Shown one piece after another: positions 43,841-55,065 of a DNA stretch of 64,000 nucleotides (position 1 is its first letter; every line of letters begins with the position of its first letter). Below the pieces are notes generated by a model. The model did not search any database. It was not told where the DNA came from and saw nothing but the letters and a program-made list of their open reading frames with translations. The position numbers and the translations under genes were made by a program. Source of the DNA: Maylandia zebra (lineage: Eukaryota; Chordata; Actinopteri; Cichliformes; Cichlidae); contig NC_135169.1 of NCBI RefSeq assembly GCF_041146795.1, positions 8,820,264 to 8,884,263 of the forward strand, in the 5' to 3' direction.

Positions 43841-45540
43841 TAAGCAGGACCAGTCTAAGTGTGTAGGAGGGCTTTAAGAAAGAAGGAACGCTGAGTGGTT
43901 GGAGCCACAGAGAGCTTAACTTAAACACACTGAAGCTCCTTCATTTATAAACAAAAGGTTATCAGGAATCTATAGTTAATATTTGACAGAGCTTCACAAA
44001 CGTGCAGTGCAAACACCATAAACAAAGTGTCTGTGAGGATTTCTCCTGTACTCCTATGCTTCTGTCCAACATCAGAGGTCAGCTGGTGTTTTTCACTGTG
44101 GACAGACTCAAACACTGTTCTCTCCATCAGCAGGAGGGTTGTTCTTAACCCTCATAATGTCTTCCCATTTGCCATTCACCTGTGGTCCTCAGGAGTCAAA
44201 AATATCCTCACTTCTTTTGAGTGTTTTTTAAAGTACAAAGTATAAATTGTCAATCAATTCAGCGTTACACCTTAGTTTTACTTAAGATTAACACATTACC
44301 ACAAAATTACCCTTCATTTTGCAATATAAGGCCACCAAACCTTGTTTACATAAAGTACACTCTGTTTTTGAGTGAGTCGATAAAATATTTAAATGTTTAG
44401 ACTATTTCGGCTCTTTGACTAACCACGGAGTGCTCTACGTTGAACTTTAGTTAGAATGGTTTTTTTTAATCATTTAAAACTTTAAACGGCAGCCTTCCCT
44501 TGGATCTCAGGTCTTTGGTCTGGGGCTCGGTCTGCTCTGGAGTAGCCATCCGAGGGTAGCCCGGCAGCTCTTTTCTAGGTGGGTGGTGCAACTGTCCCTC
44601 CAGTGGTCCTCCTTGGGTGCTTACAAGTGCTTTGGGGGCCTCTAGATGTCCGGGGCCTGGTTCTCCTCCGTGCCTGCTTCCTAACCTGGAAGGCTATGAC
44701 TCCCCACACCTACTATTAAACAGTAACATGGAGAAACCTTTGAGTACAAGCGCGCTCACACACACAGGTGTTCACAGGCACAAACTATCTTTGTTGGGAT
44801 GTCCATGCATTGTTTCTGTTTTTCTCTTTCCCATCCTCTGGTCCTGTTCGTTCTGATTGTAGTAACGGAAAATAAAAAATAATTCAAAATAATAAAAAAA
44901 TCCTAGCAGAAATCTAATAAACTACAAAAATCAAGTGGACCAGCGTAGTAAAGGGTCAAAATGTTGGGTATTTTTCTTGGCCTTCAAACAATAATTCTGA
45001 TACTAAAGTGCTGGGGAGGACAGACAAAAAAACAAAAGAAGAAGAATGTATCTAACACCATCATTCAGCTTTGTGTTGTTTCCTTTCTCAGTAACTTCTG
45101 TCTATTTTTGTTGTGCTGCTTCCTCCTTTTCTCTTTGGTTCCTGTTTTCATGTTCTTACCACTTTTAATCAATTTGTCATGTGATGCTTGTAAGCCTCCT
45201 TTTCAGTTCAGACGCACTCAGATAAAACACGGATTTCAGTCACAAAGCAGGGTGATTTACATGTTCCAGATGTCTTTCTGTGTCATTTGATACTCAATAT
45301 TTCAAAACAAAGTTACATGTCAGGTGGTGAATTTGTGTTGTTACAGCTTTTCAGCAGCTGCTCTTTTCAGCTATAACTGACTGAGACAGGACTCTTCCAG
45401 ACACTCTAAACCAAGCACAATGTACATTTCAAATTCCTTTAATTTTAAATATGTTTATATTGTCTATGCTGTAATATAGTCAGATCTCTATTCATATTAA
45501 TGTACAGAATTCACCTGCTTGCTGCTACTACTGCACATTC
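43841..45540. other. No gene recognised
   Basis: Mostly AT-rich. A GC-rich patch at 44.49-44.75 kb (GGTCTGGGGCTCGGTCTGCT) looks repeat-derived but has no other copy here. Confidence 0.35.
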
Positions 45541-45549
45541 ACCCAATGT

Positions 45550-45715
45550 ATATACTATATATATATAATGTTCATCCTCAACCCCCCCCCCCCCCCCCCC
45601 CCCCCATTTTTGCACATGTCGAGGAGCGTGTCAGGCTACATTTCACTGTGTGTTATACTTGTATAACTATGCATGTGACAAATAACGAACCTTGAACCTT
45701 GAACCTTTTCTTTTT
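45550..45715 (+). repeat. LINE tail with a 24-base C run
   Basis: A C homopolymer at 45582-45605 sits in the tail also found at 38.38-38.50 kb, where only 8 C occur. It ends in AATAACGAACCTTGAACCTT repeats. Confidence 0.75.
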
Positions 45716-45818
45716 GTATTTAATGGATGAAGACAAAGATGGAGAAGTGCCATAAGTCACAAACAAATATATTTATCTGAATATGAAATATGAGTTTAAC
45801 AAAGTATGTTATTAGGGG

Positions 45819-46135
45819 CAATCGTGGCTCACGAGTTGGGAGTTCGCCTTGTAATCGGAAGGTTGCTGGTTTGAGCCCCGGCTCAGACAGGCTCAGTTGT
45901 TGTGTCCTTGGGCAAGACACTTCACCCGTTGCCTACTGGTGGTGGTCAGAGGGCCCGGTGGCGCCAGTGTCCGGCAGCCTCGCCTCTGTCAGTGCGCCCC
46001 AGGGTGGCTGTGGCTACAATGTAGCTGCCATCACCAGTGTGTGAATGTGTGTGTGAATGGGTGGATGACTGGATATGTAAAGCACTTTGGGGTCCTTAGG
46101 GACTAGTAAAGCGCTATACAAATACAGGCCATTTA
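45819..46135 (+). mobile_element. tRNA-derived SINE
   Basis: The head GGGGCAATCGTGGCTCACGA...GGTTGCTGGTTTGAGCCCC has tRNA-like A and B boxes. The body includes CTTGGGCAAGACACTTCACC and the tail CAGGCCATTTACC. The tail half also occurs inverted at 58.31-58.55 kb. The family resembles cichlid SINEs, not named with certainty. Confidence 0.75.
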
Positions 46136-46254
46136 CCATAGTCTAAAATTACACCTTGGGATGGAGCTCATTCTGCTGATCACACACTTCATAATGTCTG
46201 ACTGAGAGTTCACTGCTGCAGGATTTATCTTCACTGTTGCCAAGGAAATAGTGT

Positions 46255-46500
46255 TTGATGTTCAACCTGAGCCAACCACAAACTTTAAATTTGGGATATA
46301 AGGACTTTGGTGAAGACAAATTTTACCTGAAGAAACACAAGAATGAAGCTTTGTTTGTAAAGGTGGACTGCCAGCCTCTACCACCCCATCTCTCATCATA
46401 TGACAGGACAGGCTTCAGCCCACTCTACAACGGTGAACTGGATAAATGGTTGAGAAAAGGGATGAATGGAAACGTCGAGAGCACCTGTATCAGGTGGTGA
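46255..46500 (+). other. Open frame of 81 codons, unrecognised
   Basis: An acidic/basic mixed sequence (YKDFGEDKFYLKKHKNEALF, VDCQPLPPHLSSYDRTGFSP) with protein-like composition and a stop before 46501. No family, splice sites or promoter were recognised. It could be a decayed exon or chance. Confidence 0.2.
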
Positions 46501-46699
46501 GACAGATCATATGGTAACATGATGATTTTAATCTTTGTAAATGAAAACTACAGGCTGCGGCTCATTAAAGCAAGCCCCACCCTCACCAACCCCTCAGTGT
46601 GGCGACATTTAGTGAGACTGCATGTGTTAAAGGGGAAGTGATGAAGCTGCAGGCGTCTCTGTGCTTCTCAGACTGATGTTCAGTCGTCATCCAGACATA

Positions 46700-46730
46700 A
46701 TGAAGACTCCATGTGTCTCTCTGCTCCTCG
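46700..46730 (+). CDS. Signal exon of a third Fc-receptor-like gene (gene C)
   Basis: ATG exon MKTPCVSLLL followed by a GTGAGT donor, phase 1. The 5' flank (GAAGTGATGAAGC...CATCCAGACATAATGAAG) matches gene A's 5' flank at 15.96-16.03 kb (GAAGTGATGAAAGC...CATCCAGACACCATGAAG), so promoter-proximal sequence was duplicated too. No later exon of this gene was found before 64 kb. Confidence 0.6.
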
Positions 46731-46884
46731 GTGAGTCAAACTCAGAGATCCTATGCTCTTTCATTCATTTATTATCCATTTAATAGAGATTCACTGCACT
46801 GAACAAAGAAATAACAGGAAGCTCTTCCTGACTCGCAAAGCTGGAGATAAAAATGGAACCAAATTTTCATTAAACTGGATTTAG

Positions 46885-47520
46885 CCGTTCTACTTTTAAA
46901 TACTCTAGGAACAACAAGTAGGCCTGCAGAGCGAGAGCGAAGTGCTCTAATAGGGTGATATGGTACTACAAGGTCATTAAGATAAGATGGGGCCTGATTA
47001 TTTAAGACCTTGTATGTGAGAAGCAGGATTTTGAATTCTGGATTTAACAGGAAGCCAAAACAGGAGAAATCTGCTCTCTCTTTCTAGTCCCTGTCAGGAC
47101 TCTTGCTGCAGCATTTTGGATCAGCTGAAGGCTTTTCAGGGAGTTTTTAGGACTTCCTGATAATAATGAATTACAGTCGTGCAGCCTGGAAGTAATAAAT
47201 GCATGAACTAGTTTTTCAGCGTCACTCTGAGACAGGATATTTCTAATTTTAGAGATGTTGCACAAATGGAAGAAAGCAGTCTTACATATTTGTTTAATAT
47301 GTGCGTTGAAGGACATGTCCTGGTCAAAAATGACTCCAAGGTTCCTCACAGTGTTACTGGAGGCCAAGGTAATGCCATCCAGAGTAAGAATCTGGTTAGA
47401 TACCATATTTCTAAGCTTTTCGGGGCCGAGTACAATAACCTCAGTTTGATCTGAATTAAGAAGCAGAAAGTTAGCGGCCATCCAGGTCTTTATGTCTTTA
47501 AGACATTCCTGCAGTTTAAG
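46885..47520 (-). mobile_element. L2-type LINE fragment
   Basis: The minus-strand frame 47481-47044 ([34 protein letters not shown]) is nearly identical to that at 17.33 kb, then C-terminal sequence ends at about 46.89 kb without the tail. Confidence 0.85.
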
Positions 47521-47640
47521 TAATCCGGTCTTTAAGTGATGACATGATGATTCCTGCTTCTGGGCTCAAAGTATCCTACGTTTAATATGGCTTTTGTGTT
47601 TTTAACATGTTTTAATGCTTCGTATCTTGTTCTATTTAAT

Positions 47641-47668
47641 CCCCCCCCCCCCCCCCCCCCCCCCCCCC
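47641..47668. repeat. 28-base C homopolymer
   Basis: Uninterrupted C run in otherwise unassigned intron-like DNA. Runs this long are prone to assembly error. Confidence 0.85.
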
Positions 47669-50110
47669 AAATACAGTCACTGCTGGCCTGTCTCGGTTTT
47701 TATCACCACTATTTATTTTTAAAACCTTAGGATGTAACTACAGCCCAGCCCAAGCAGCAGTATATGAATGACTAACCTGGTATTGTGGATGGATTATCTC
47801 ATTTGTTCTCCTGACTGAAGTTTGGTCCGTTTACAGCATCCTGCCATGTGATTACATTTGTCCATAACCATCAGGACCCCTCACGTTCATTTTTATCCAG
47901 TGGAAAAAGTTAGCGTTCATCCTCCAGCTTCACTGTGTTTATGTTATGCTAACATAGCTGTGTAGTTAGCGGTCACGTAGCACATCATTATATACCAGCT
48001 AGTCCAACTTCAGTAACCCTACTAACATCACTGCTGTTTAGTTTCCTGTCTTCATTTATGTTGAAAGTGACAACAGAGGTGTACGCTTGAATTTGTTTCA
48101 GAAATCTCTCAGTCAGAACCAATGACTGTAGAACACATGGACGACACGACAGCTCCCCAAAAATGAAGCCAAAACGTCTCTATCGCCCCCTGGTGTCTGG
48201 CTGCAGTATAGGTCATAAACCCCGCCTCCTCCATGTTAGCGGATGGGACTGGGGTCAGACTAAAATTAATTTATTCTCCTCAGATAATTTTTTTCCAAAG
48301 ATTCTTTCTTTTGTTATCAATAGTTCTCATCATGCTGATTCATGTCCGAGGGGTCTCCTCTCCCATAAGTTTGATTCTAATTCCTACCGCGGTGATGTTA
48401 AATTGGGGTGAAACGTCATCATAACAGCTTTGACTGGCAGCTGCAGTCACGGAGAAACTTGCGTATCTCTGTTCGGGAATAGCAGATAGAGCGTAGGCTC
48501 TGAGAGGACGCCCAGCGTTTACGCTACGAAAACACGACCGAGTGTTTTAACCTGACAGTCTGAGGTGTTCTTCAGTAAACTGGACTACCCGACAGAAGGA
48601 CCCGAGGCCCTGCTGCAATTTTTCGGTAAGTTAAACGTGTTTGTCAGCTAATCCGTAACTACCGTCCTTAGCTAGGTCCTAATAGCTAATCCGTGCAGGT
48701 GAATGAATTTACCCTGACTAAAGAAATCAAGAGAAACGCTCCGGGCTCCTCAGTTACTAACTACCATTACTGTACTTGTATTACAAGTATTATACTGTAA
48801 AAGCAACAGGCTGCACCCTGCTTCAGCTCCTATGCAGAGCTGAATATTAAATATGTGCAAACAGCAGCATGTTTTCAGTCTCTTGCCACATCTGTAAAGA
48901 CAGTAACACCATTTTTTTAAGCTTGTACTTCAGTAACTCCTCATTAATCAGTAACTATGGATTAAACTGTAGAACTGAAAAAAATGTAAGAGAACAACTT
49001 CAGGTCCTGAGTGTGTGAGGACAGAAGAATCAGCTTTATTTCAATTTTGAGGGATAAAATTTATATTTGAGTTTGATGGTTCTGTTCTCTTTGTGATTAC
49101 AGGAGCTGCCCTCAGATTCAGACCTCAGCACCACCCAGTGACAGCAGACAGATCATCCAACATGTTCGCATGTTAGCTGCAAAATGAACTGATGAAAACA
49201 GTACAAAGGTTAAAGTACCACATGTGCTGTAGTGAAAGCTGCAGCTGTTTTATTGATAAAGTTAGAGACAAAAAGTCAAAAGGATTACTCACACCTGTAA
49301 CTGTGTCACTATATGTCAGCATTAACAGTACCTCAGTTTGGTGTTTCACAAAGCTGCTGATCTCAGACCTGCACAGCTTCCATTTTAAACACTTGATGTA
49401 CTCAGCTGCATGAAAAGCATATGAGATTTTCTCTAACACAATTAAATAAAACCTGATGAAGGTCAAAGGTCGTCAATTGTATGTTGAACTACAAACTTGT
49501 CATCTGGAATTCTTTTACAGTTTTTTGCAGATAGTGTGTTATTTACCATAAAGTGATTCAGAGTTTTTCATACCAGAGTAACCAGAGAGGATCACAAATT
49601 TTTAAATATATAACTTTCCCAGCTTGGTGGTCTCCCTCACTAGTTTCTCTCCAGGGTGAATGTAGCTGTTGATATAATATGGACTCTATTATTAAATGAA
49701 AAGAACAAATTAGACTACACTACTGAAACGTTCTGCTGCTGTTTTTAAAGTCTCCATGTTACCAGGCTGTAGAGGGCTCTGAAGATTTAAACAGTTTTAG
49801 ATCCATTACACTCACAGTCTTAAATGTTAAAATCTCAAAGGACAGCGTTATATTTTTGATATTAACAGTAACTCTGGGCCTCTGTAGAGTGTGCAGATGA
49901 TCTCATCCCTGTCTAAAAACGGATAAAAAACATAAGAAGAGCTGAATCCTTCAATAACACAGACTATTAGAGTATTAGGTGTGTAGCACCGCTAACTAGC
50001 TAGCAACAAGCCTCCAACACATTGCGTATGCTAGCGGCTAATCTAGCAAGGGAGACTCCTAAAACACACTCTCTTCAGGCCCGGACAATAACAACAAGAA
50101 GGCCCCTCCC
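47669..50110. other. Unassigned; possible non-coding first exon near 48.48-48.63 kb
   Basis: GC-richer sequence at 48.47-48.63 kb ends in TTTTTCG followed by a GTAAGTTAA donor, like a 5' UTR exon of a gene. No downstream exon was recognised. The rest is AT-rich with nothing identified. Confidence 0.25.
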
Positions 50111-50506
50111 CTTCCCGCCAGAAATGGGCAGTAACGCGTTACTTGTAACTTGTAACGCGTTACTGTAATCTGATTACTTTTTTCAAGTAACGAGTAAAGT
50201 AAGGGATTACTATTGCAAAAATGGTAATTAGATTACCGTTACTTTACCGTAGGAACGCTGCGTTACTGCGTTACTAAAACCGTGATTTTTTGCGAGAGTG
50301 TCTCATGACAGTGACGTAAGCGAGTGCGACGTTCGTGACAACAGCTGTGTGCAGATCAACAATGGATCATATATCGAGTGCGGGAGAGAGTATGAGCGTG
50401 CAGCGTTTAAAGCGTGGAAGTACTGACCTTATGTAACCAATACGTCTACTCACCAAAGAATGAGTGAAGCAATATGGATAACAGCAGAGGACAATTTATT
50501 TAGGGT

Positions 50507-50889
50507 TGTAACAGCCACTATGGTGTGGTGTCCGTTTAAGACACCCAAGTCGAGGGTTGATGGTGTCATCAGTTTGTGCCACTGGTCTCTCTCTCTCTCT
50601 GTGATTGTGTGGACACGTGCCTTCACGCTCGTGCTTAACGAGGGACGGACTTATGTTTTCTTTTCCAGACCTTTTTTTGTTTTGTTTTGCAGCGCTTGGG
50701 TTGTATGAACGCTGGGCATTTTGTTGTTGAGCCGCAGCCGTTCAGCCGGGCTTTTATACGGTTGCTGAAGAATGCGTATTAAAGAACCACCGTGGATTAC
50801 TGATACCAGCGTGGGTGTGTATTCTTCCGCCTAGCCTGCTAGGTGTTTTGCCGCCTCTTCTCAACCACACAACACAACCCAACGTTACA
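50507..50889 (+). mobile_element. Solo LTR inside hAT1, 4-bp duplication
   Basis: TGTAACAGCC...CAACGTTACA, with ATTAAAGAACC as polyadenylation signal about 110 bp before the end. It is flanked by gggt at 50503-50506 and 50890-50893. Not of the TGTCA solo-LTR family. Confidence 0.6.
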
Positions 50890-51880
50890 GGGTCTGATGG
50901 CAATTTACCATCGGTGTCCAGCACTTTAAAGGATTGATGGACTAGAGCACATCTGTCCTTAACATACCCTCTTAAACATCAGCTTGACACTGATATATCA
51001 AAGGAAACTTAGCCGACTCTAAGTGCAAATGTTTCAACCTGAACAACTTAAAACTTCTCTGGGATACAATGTAAACAAAGACAAGAAGAAGAAAAATATT
51101 TCCATCAATAGTCACTTCTCCTAACCAGGAGACAAGTGAATATATTATGTAAAGAGTCCTTTTTCTCAGTCCTGGGGTTGTAACACCACAACCTCCTCAG
51201 TCCGTAATCAGAGAGTGTCTATTTGACAATAACCAAAATGTCTTTGGATAGTCTTTGTGAATGCAAACAAAACAAAAAAAACCAAAAAAAAAACCAAACA
51301 ATGGTATTAGCTGGCCAGCAAAATAAAGAGAGTGTATGGCACTGAGTGCGGGCGCGTGTGTGAGTACTTCGGTCCAAATAATCGAAGTCCGGATGGATGA
51401 AGGGATGGCAGCCACTTGTCCTTTAATGGCACCAGTAAGGCAGCACAGCAGCGAGGCGTCTGGCAGGAGAACGAACAATAGTCTTTTTTTAAGGCTACTG
51501 CAGAAGGAGATATTCCCCGCTAGCTCACCCAAGCTTGCTCTCTGGCACAGCTACAAGCCACGTGAGCTCATAGCCCCTCCCGCTAGGATGTACTACCACA
51601 GTCGACTGTCGTAAAGCAGCCGCAAACCAATAGCAATTAAAAAAACTCAAAATCATTGAAGAACATTTTATAACACCCAATATAGATATATACATATATA
51701 CTGAATATCACACAATATCAGATAACCAAATTAACACTGGGTTACACTTACTTTGAGTTTGATTCCATAAAACGTGACAAAAACATTAGTGTCCGTTGTG
51801 CGTGGGAAGAAAACTTGTTTTTACAGCAAAAAAAACCCTAAACTTCCAAGCAAGCACCGAGTGCGCTACAGTCTAATGGG

Positions 51881-53438
51881 TAGTGATGTGCGGATCGATC
51901 CTGAAATATTGATTCTCCGATACCAGTCATTTATGTTCTAGAATTGATTCTCACATTAAAATATCGATATTTTAGTAATTTCGGGTAAATTTGTAGTTTA
52001 TATCATTAACAGGAACACAGTGGAAAGAAACGATAACATTCGGATTGTCTACATTCAAAGGAACTACTTCCTCTTCCGCCTTTCATAGTCATGTGCGAAA
52101 TACGGCTGTATAAATGTCTCGCAGCCCCTTGGCGTGCGCACTCACAACAATGGCTGAGCGTAATTGTGCGGATGTATTTTACCTCCACAAACAGCTGAGA
52201 CGTGGTTTGCGATACATGTGGCAAAAAAGTGAGGTGTTGTGGCCATACTTCCCAACCTTGAGACCTCAGAATTAGGAAGACATTCAAAAGGGCTGTTGGG
52301 GGGGGTGGTGATAAATACATTTTACAGGGTTTATTTATCGGATAAAATACGTTAAATGTCACCGTTATTATTGGCCAGTCCAAATTCAGAGGCTGCTTCC
52401 ACCTGAGGACCCGTCCTTCGTGGTCTAAAGAAAGCCGGGTAGTACTGCACGAGCTCCCTCGGTGGAGTGAAACTCTGCCGTCTGCTCCTTGCTATCTAAA
52501 ATATAACAGGGCGCTGGCGTAAACTCTCGACCGTCTCACACTTTGTTTAATTAGTTTTCTGTTTAACGTTTATTCAGCTGTGTGAAAACCCCGGAGGAAC
52601 CTTCCCGATGGATTAATAAAGTTAAATTTAATTTAATCTAATCTAATAACTTTAATTTCAGCGAAACCGATTTACTCACGAACAAATAAAACACTGAAAA
52701 AGCCAAACAATAACATTTTTAAGTTATCAAAGTGACTTATATATCATGTTTAACCCGAGTAGCGAAAGACCGCGGGGGGTTTGAAGACGATGTGTCGGTC
52801 GGCTCAGATATTTGAAGTTTACACAGCTACATTCTGAAAACCTGAAACCTGAAAATATGTTAAAAGTTTTTTTGCGACCCAGAAAGAGAAATAAGAGTAA
52901 TATTAAAACTAAGTAGCTGCCGCCATTGTTGGAAACTGGAATTGGCTGGGCCGCGCTATGAATTCTGCGATATCGTTTTTCAATTTTGTTGTCCGGGTGG
53001 AAAATCGGGAGAAATTCGGGATTCTCCCAGAAAAATCAGGAGGGTTGGCATGTATGGTTGTGGCAACATCACTAACCTTGTCTAACACCTCAGAGTAAAT
53101 CATATCACAGAAAATTACGAGCGTATGTTGAGACGAACTGAAGAGGAAGACAGGGACAGGTGACGTCTCTCACGGAGTCCTTTAGTGCTGCAGGCAGGCA
53201 AGGTGTTCAAATAGCACAACTTCAGTTTTTTTTATTTCTATATGATGAACTCTCCATTATTAAGTGATAAGAACAAGAAATCTGGTGTCCTGTAATCATT
53301 ATGACACTATAATTTGAGATACAATAAATAAAATACGTTTTTGTACAAAGTATCGTATCGGATCAGTATCGTCGATACCACCCTGAATATTATTTGGTAT
53401 CGGATCGGAAAGGAAATCAGTGGTATCGCACATCACTA
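51881..53438 (-). mobile_element. hAT2 copy 1, inside hAT1, near-perfect 8-bp duplication
   Basis: The ends are TAGTGATGTGCGGATCGATC and, inverted, TAGTGATGTGCGATACCACT. It is flanked by ctaatggg (51873-51880) and gtaatggg (53439-53446), one mismatch. A BED-finger remnant flanks the hAT3 insertion, but the two halves are on opposite strands. On the plus strand before hAT3 is VVCDTCGKKVRCCG, and on the plus strand after hAT3 comes the NLxxHLRVNH-type text (TVMVVATSLTLSN in one frame, with HLRVNH in another). The core transposase is missing. Confidence 0.75.
52244..53056 (-). mobile_element. hAT3 copy 1, inside hAT2, perfect 8-bp duplication
   Basis: The ends are CATACTTCCCAACCTTGAGA and, inverted, CATACATGCCAACCCTCCTG. 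It is flanked by gttgtggc at 52236-52243 and 53057-53064. It inserted in the BED-finger codons of hAT2. Non-coding. Relatives are at 13.34, 29.4 and 61.56 kb. Confidence 0.85.
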
Positions 53439-54107
53439 GTAATGGGAAACTCACAGAGAAACTTGCGGATTCTTCCACTGACCGCTGCGGCACACCTGCA
53501 CCAGGGTAAACCTCCGCCTACCCTGCTCCTGCTTTACAGGTGAAAATAGAGCAACAGGACCGCTGAGTCTTTGACTTTATTTATTTTCTGCTGTGTTTTA
53601 CTTGCATCTATTTGAAAGAGTGAGTGTAAACACAAAAAATATTTTATTTTATGTGCTGGAATGTGCAGAAAATAAGTTTAAATGTTAAACAAATTTCTTC
53701 CAGTCAGAGAATGTTGCATATAATTAAGTTTTTGCTTCATGCATAAAGTTTAAAGTTTTAAAAAGAGACTTTTCCATTTGATTATATTTTGTATGATGGA
53801 TTATGCAGTAAAAGTAGAATTGGGCTGAAAGATCTATTGCTTTATTACCTATTCAGGTTGTAAATCGTGTTTTTAAAAAGTAACTAAGTAACTAGGTAAT
53901 TAATTACTTTTGAAAATAAGTAATAAGTAAAGTAATTGGATTACTTTTTGAAGAAGTAATCAGTAATTAGTTACTGATTACTTTTTTCAAGTAACTTGAC
54001 CAACACTGCTTCCCGCACACACTAACTCCCTTTTTCCTGCACCACAACCAAACGTGTACCTTAAAGAAGCAACAACAGTGTACAGAGATAGCCAAGCTGT
54101 AACTGTA

Positions 54108-54574
54108 TGTTACGGCCCTAGCAGGGCCTCCTCCTGAAGGTGCCTGTGTGGGCGTGTCCCACCACCTCTTCTGCCTGAGGTGCCACCTTTCCCTTCTGTG
54201 CAGCTGACTCTCGTCAGTAATTAAAGAAATTTAAGCCCAGTGAAAGGTGAGCTCTGAGCCAGAGTGCCATTAGTGTGGTTTCAGCTAGTGAGCTGCGTTT
54301 TTGTGGTTTTCAGCTAGTGCGCTGCGTGTCCGTGTTTGCAGCTAGTGAGCTGCACTCTTTTTGACTTACTTTGTACTTTATTGACCAATGCTTGAGTTTT
54401 GTTTGTTCCTTTAAATGGTGATAGCGGCTTTTCCGTCTCTTTTAGTTAGTTTTAATAGAAACTTTAATAAAACTCTTTGATTTAACCATTCTGCCTCTGT
54501 TTCCTTTTCCTAACCTGGACACTTTTTGTTACTTCCCCCCCTCATCGCCTGGACCCTTTTAGGGGAACGTAACA
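54108..54574 (+). mobile_element. 5' LTR of a gag-only LTR element
   Basis: It begins TGTTACGGCCCTAGCAGGGC and ends GGGGAACGTAACA (TG...CA), with AATAAAAC as polyadenylation signal at about 54466. It holds three copies of a GCAGCTAGTGAGCTGC-like minisatellite. It is followed at 2 nt by a primer-binding site. The 3' LTR at 56177 is nearly identical except for a patch and an 8-bp indel near the start. Confidence 0.85.
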
Positions 54575-54576
54575 AG

Positions 54577-54594
54577 TGGGGGCTCGTCCGGGAT
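54577..54594 (+). promoter_or_regulatory. Primer-binding site, proline-tRNA type
   Basis: TGGGGGCTCGTCCGGGAT, two bases after the LTR end. This is the classic complement of the 3' end of tRNA-Pro, used by many vertebrate retroelements. Confidence 0.85.
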
Positions 54595-55065
54595 CGTTGA
54601 AAAGGAAAGTTTTGAATTGAAGTTGGTTTTTGATTATCTTGTTTGTTTTCACCTTTAGAGATTCACAACTTCCCAGTTAAGTTAGGTGAGTGTCCAGCTG
54701 AGCTTATTAAGTTCTTCCTTCGGGCACTCTTTTGTTGTTTTGCCTTTCTTATTTTTGGAGTAATCCTGGGCGGGGCTAAGTTTCCTGTTGGGGGTAGGCA
54801 ATTCAGGGCTCCAGTCGCTGAAGTTCTGCCTTTCAAGTCGCCTCGAGCCCAGCACGCTCCAGAAGATAGGTAGATATAGTTTGGTATGCTTAGGAACTGG
54901 GCAAGTCGTAGTTGTTCAATGTGTATGCTGCAAGAGGTAAGTTGGTCAGTTAAAGTAAGTTGTGTAGTTCTCCATTAATTGTTCGGTAGTCTCGGAGTGA
55001 GTTGGCAGAGGGGTGTGGTGATGTCCTAATTAGGGTGTGTTTGCTAAGCCTTCTCTGCCCCCGAA

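Larger units (their letters stand above)
50119..54008. mobile_element. hAT1: outer hAT element of a three-level nest, 8-bp duplication
   Basis: The left end is CAGAAATGGGCAGTAACGCG and the right end, inverted, CAGTGTTGGTCAAGTTACTT, both rich in GTTACT/GTAATC subterminal repeats. It is flanked by cttcccgc at 50111-50118 and 54009-54016. It hosts a solo LTR (50507-50889) and hAT2 (51881-53438). No transposase remains that I can see. Confidence 0.8.

Noticed and set aside
51179..51746. Possible LTR (TGTAACACC...GGGTTACA) in hAT1
   Set aside because: Flanking 4-mers gggt and ctta do not match and no primer site or LTR-like end was found.
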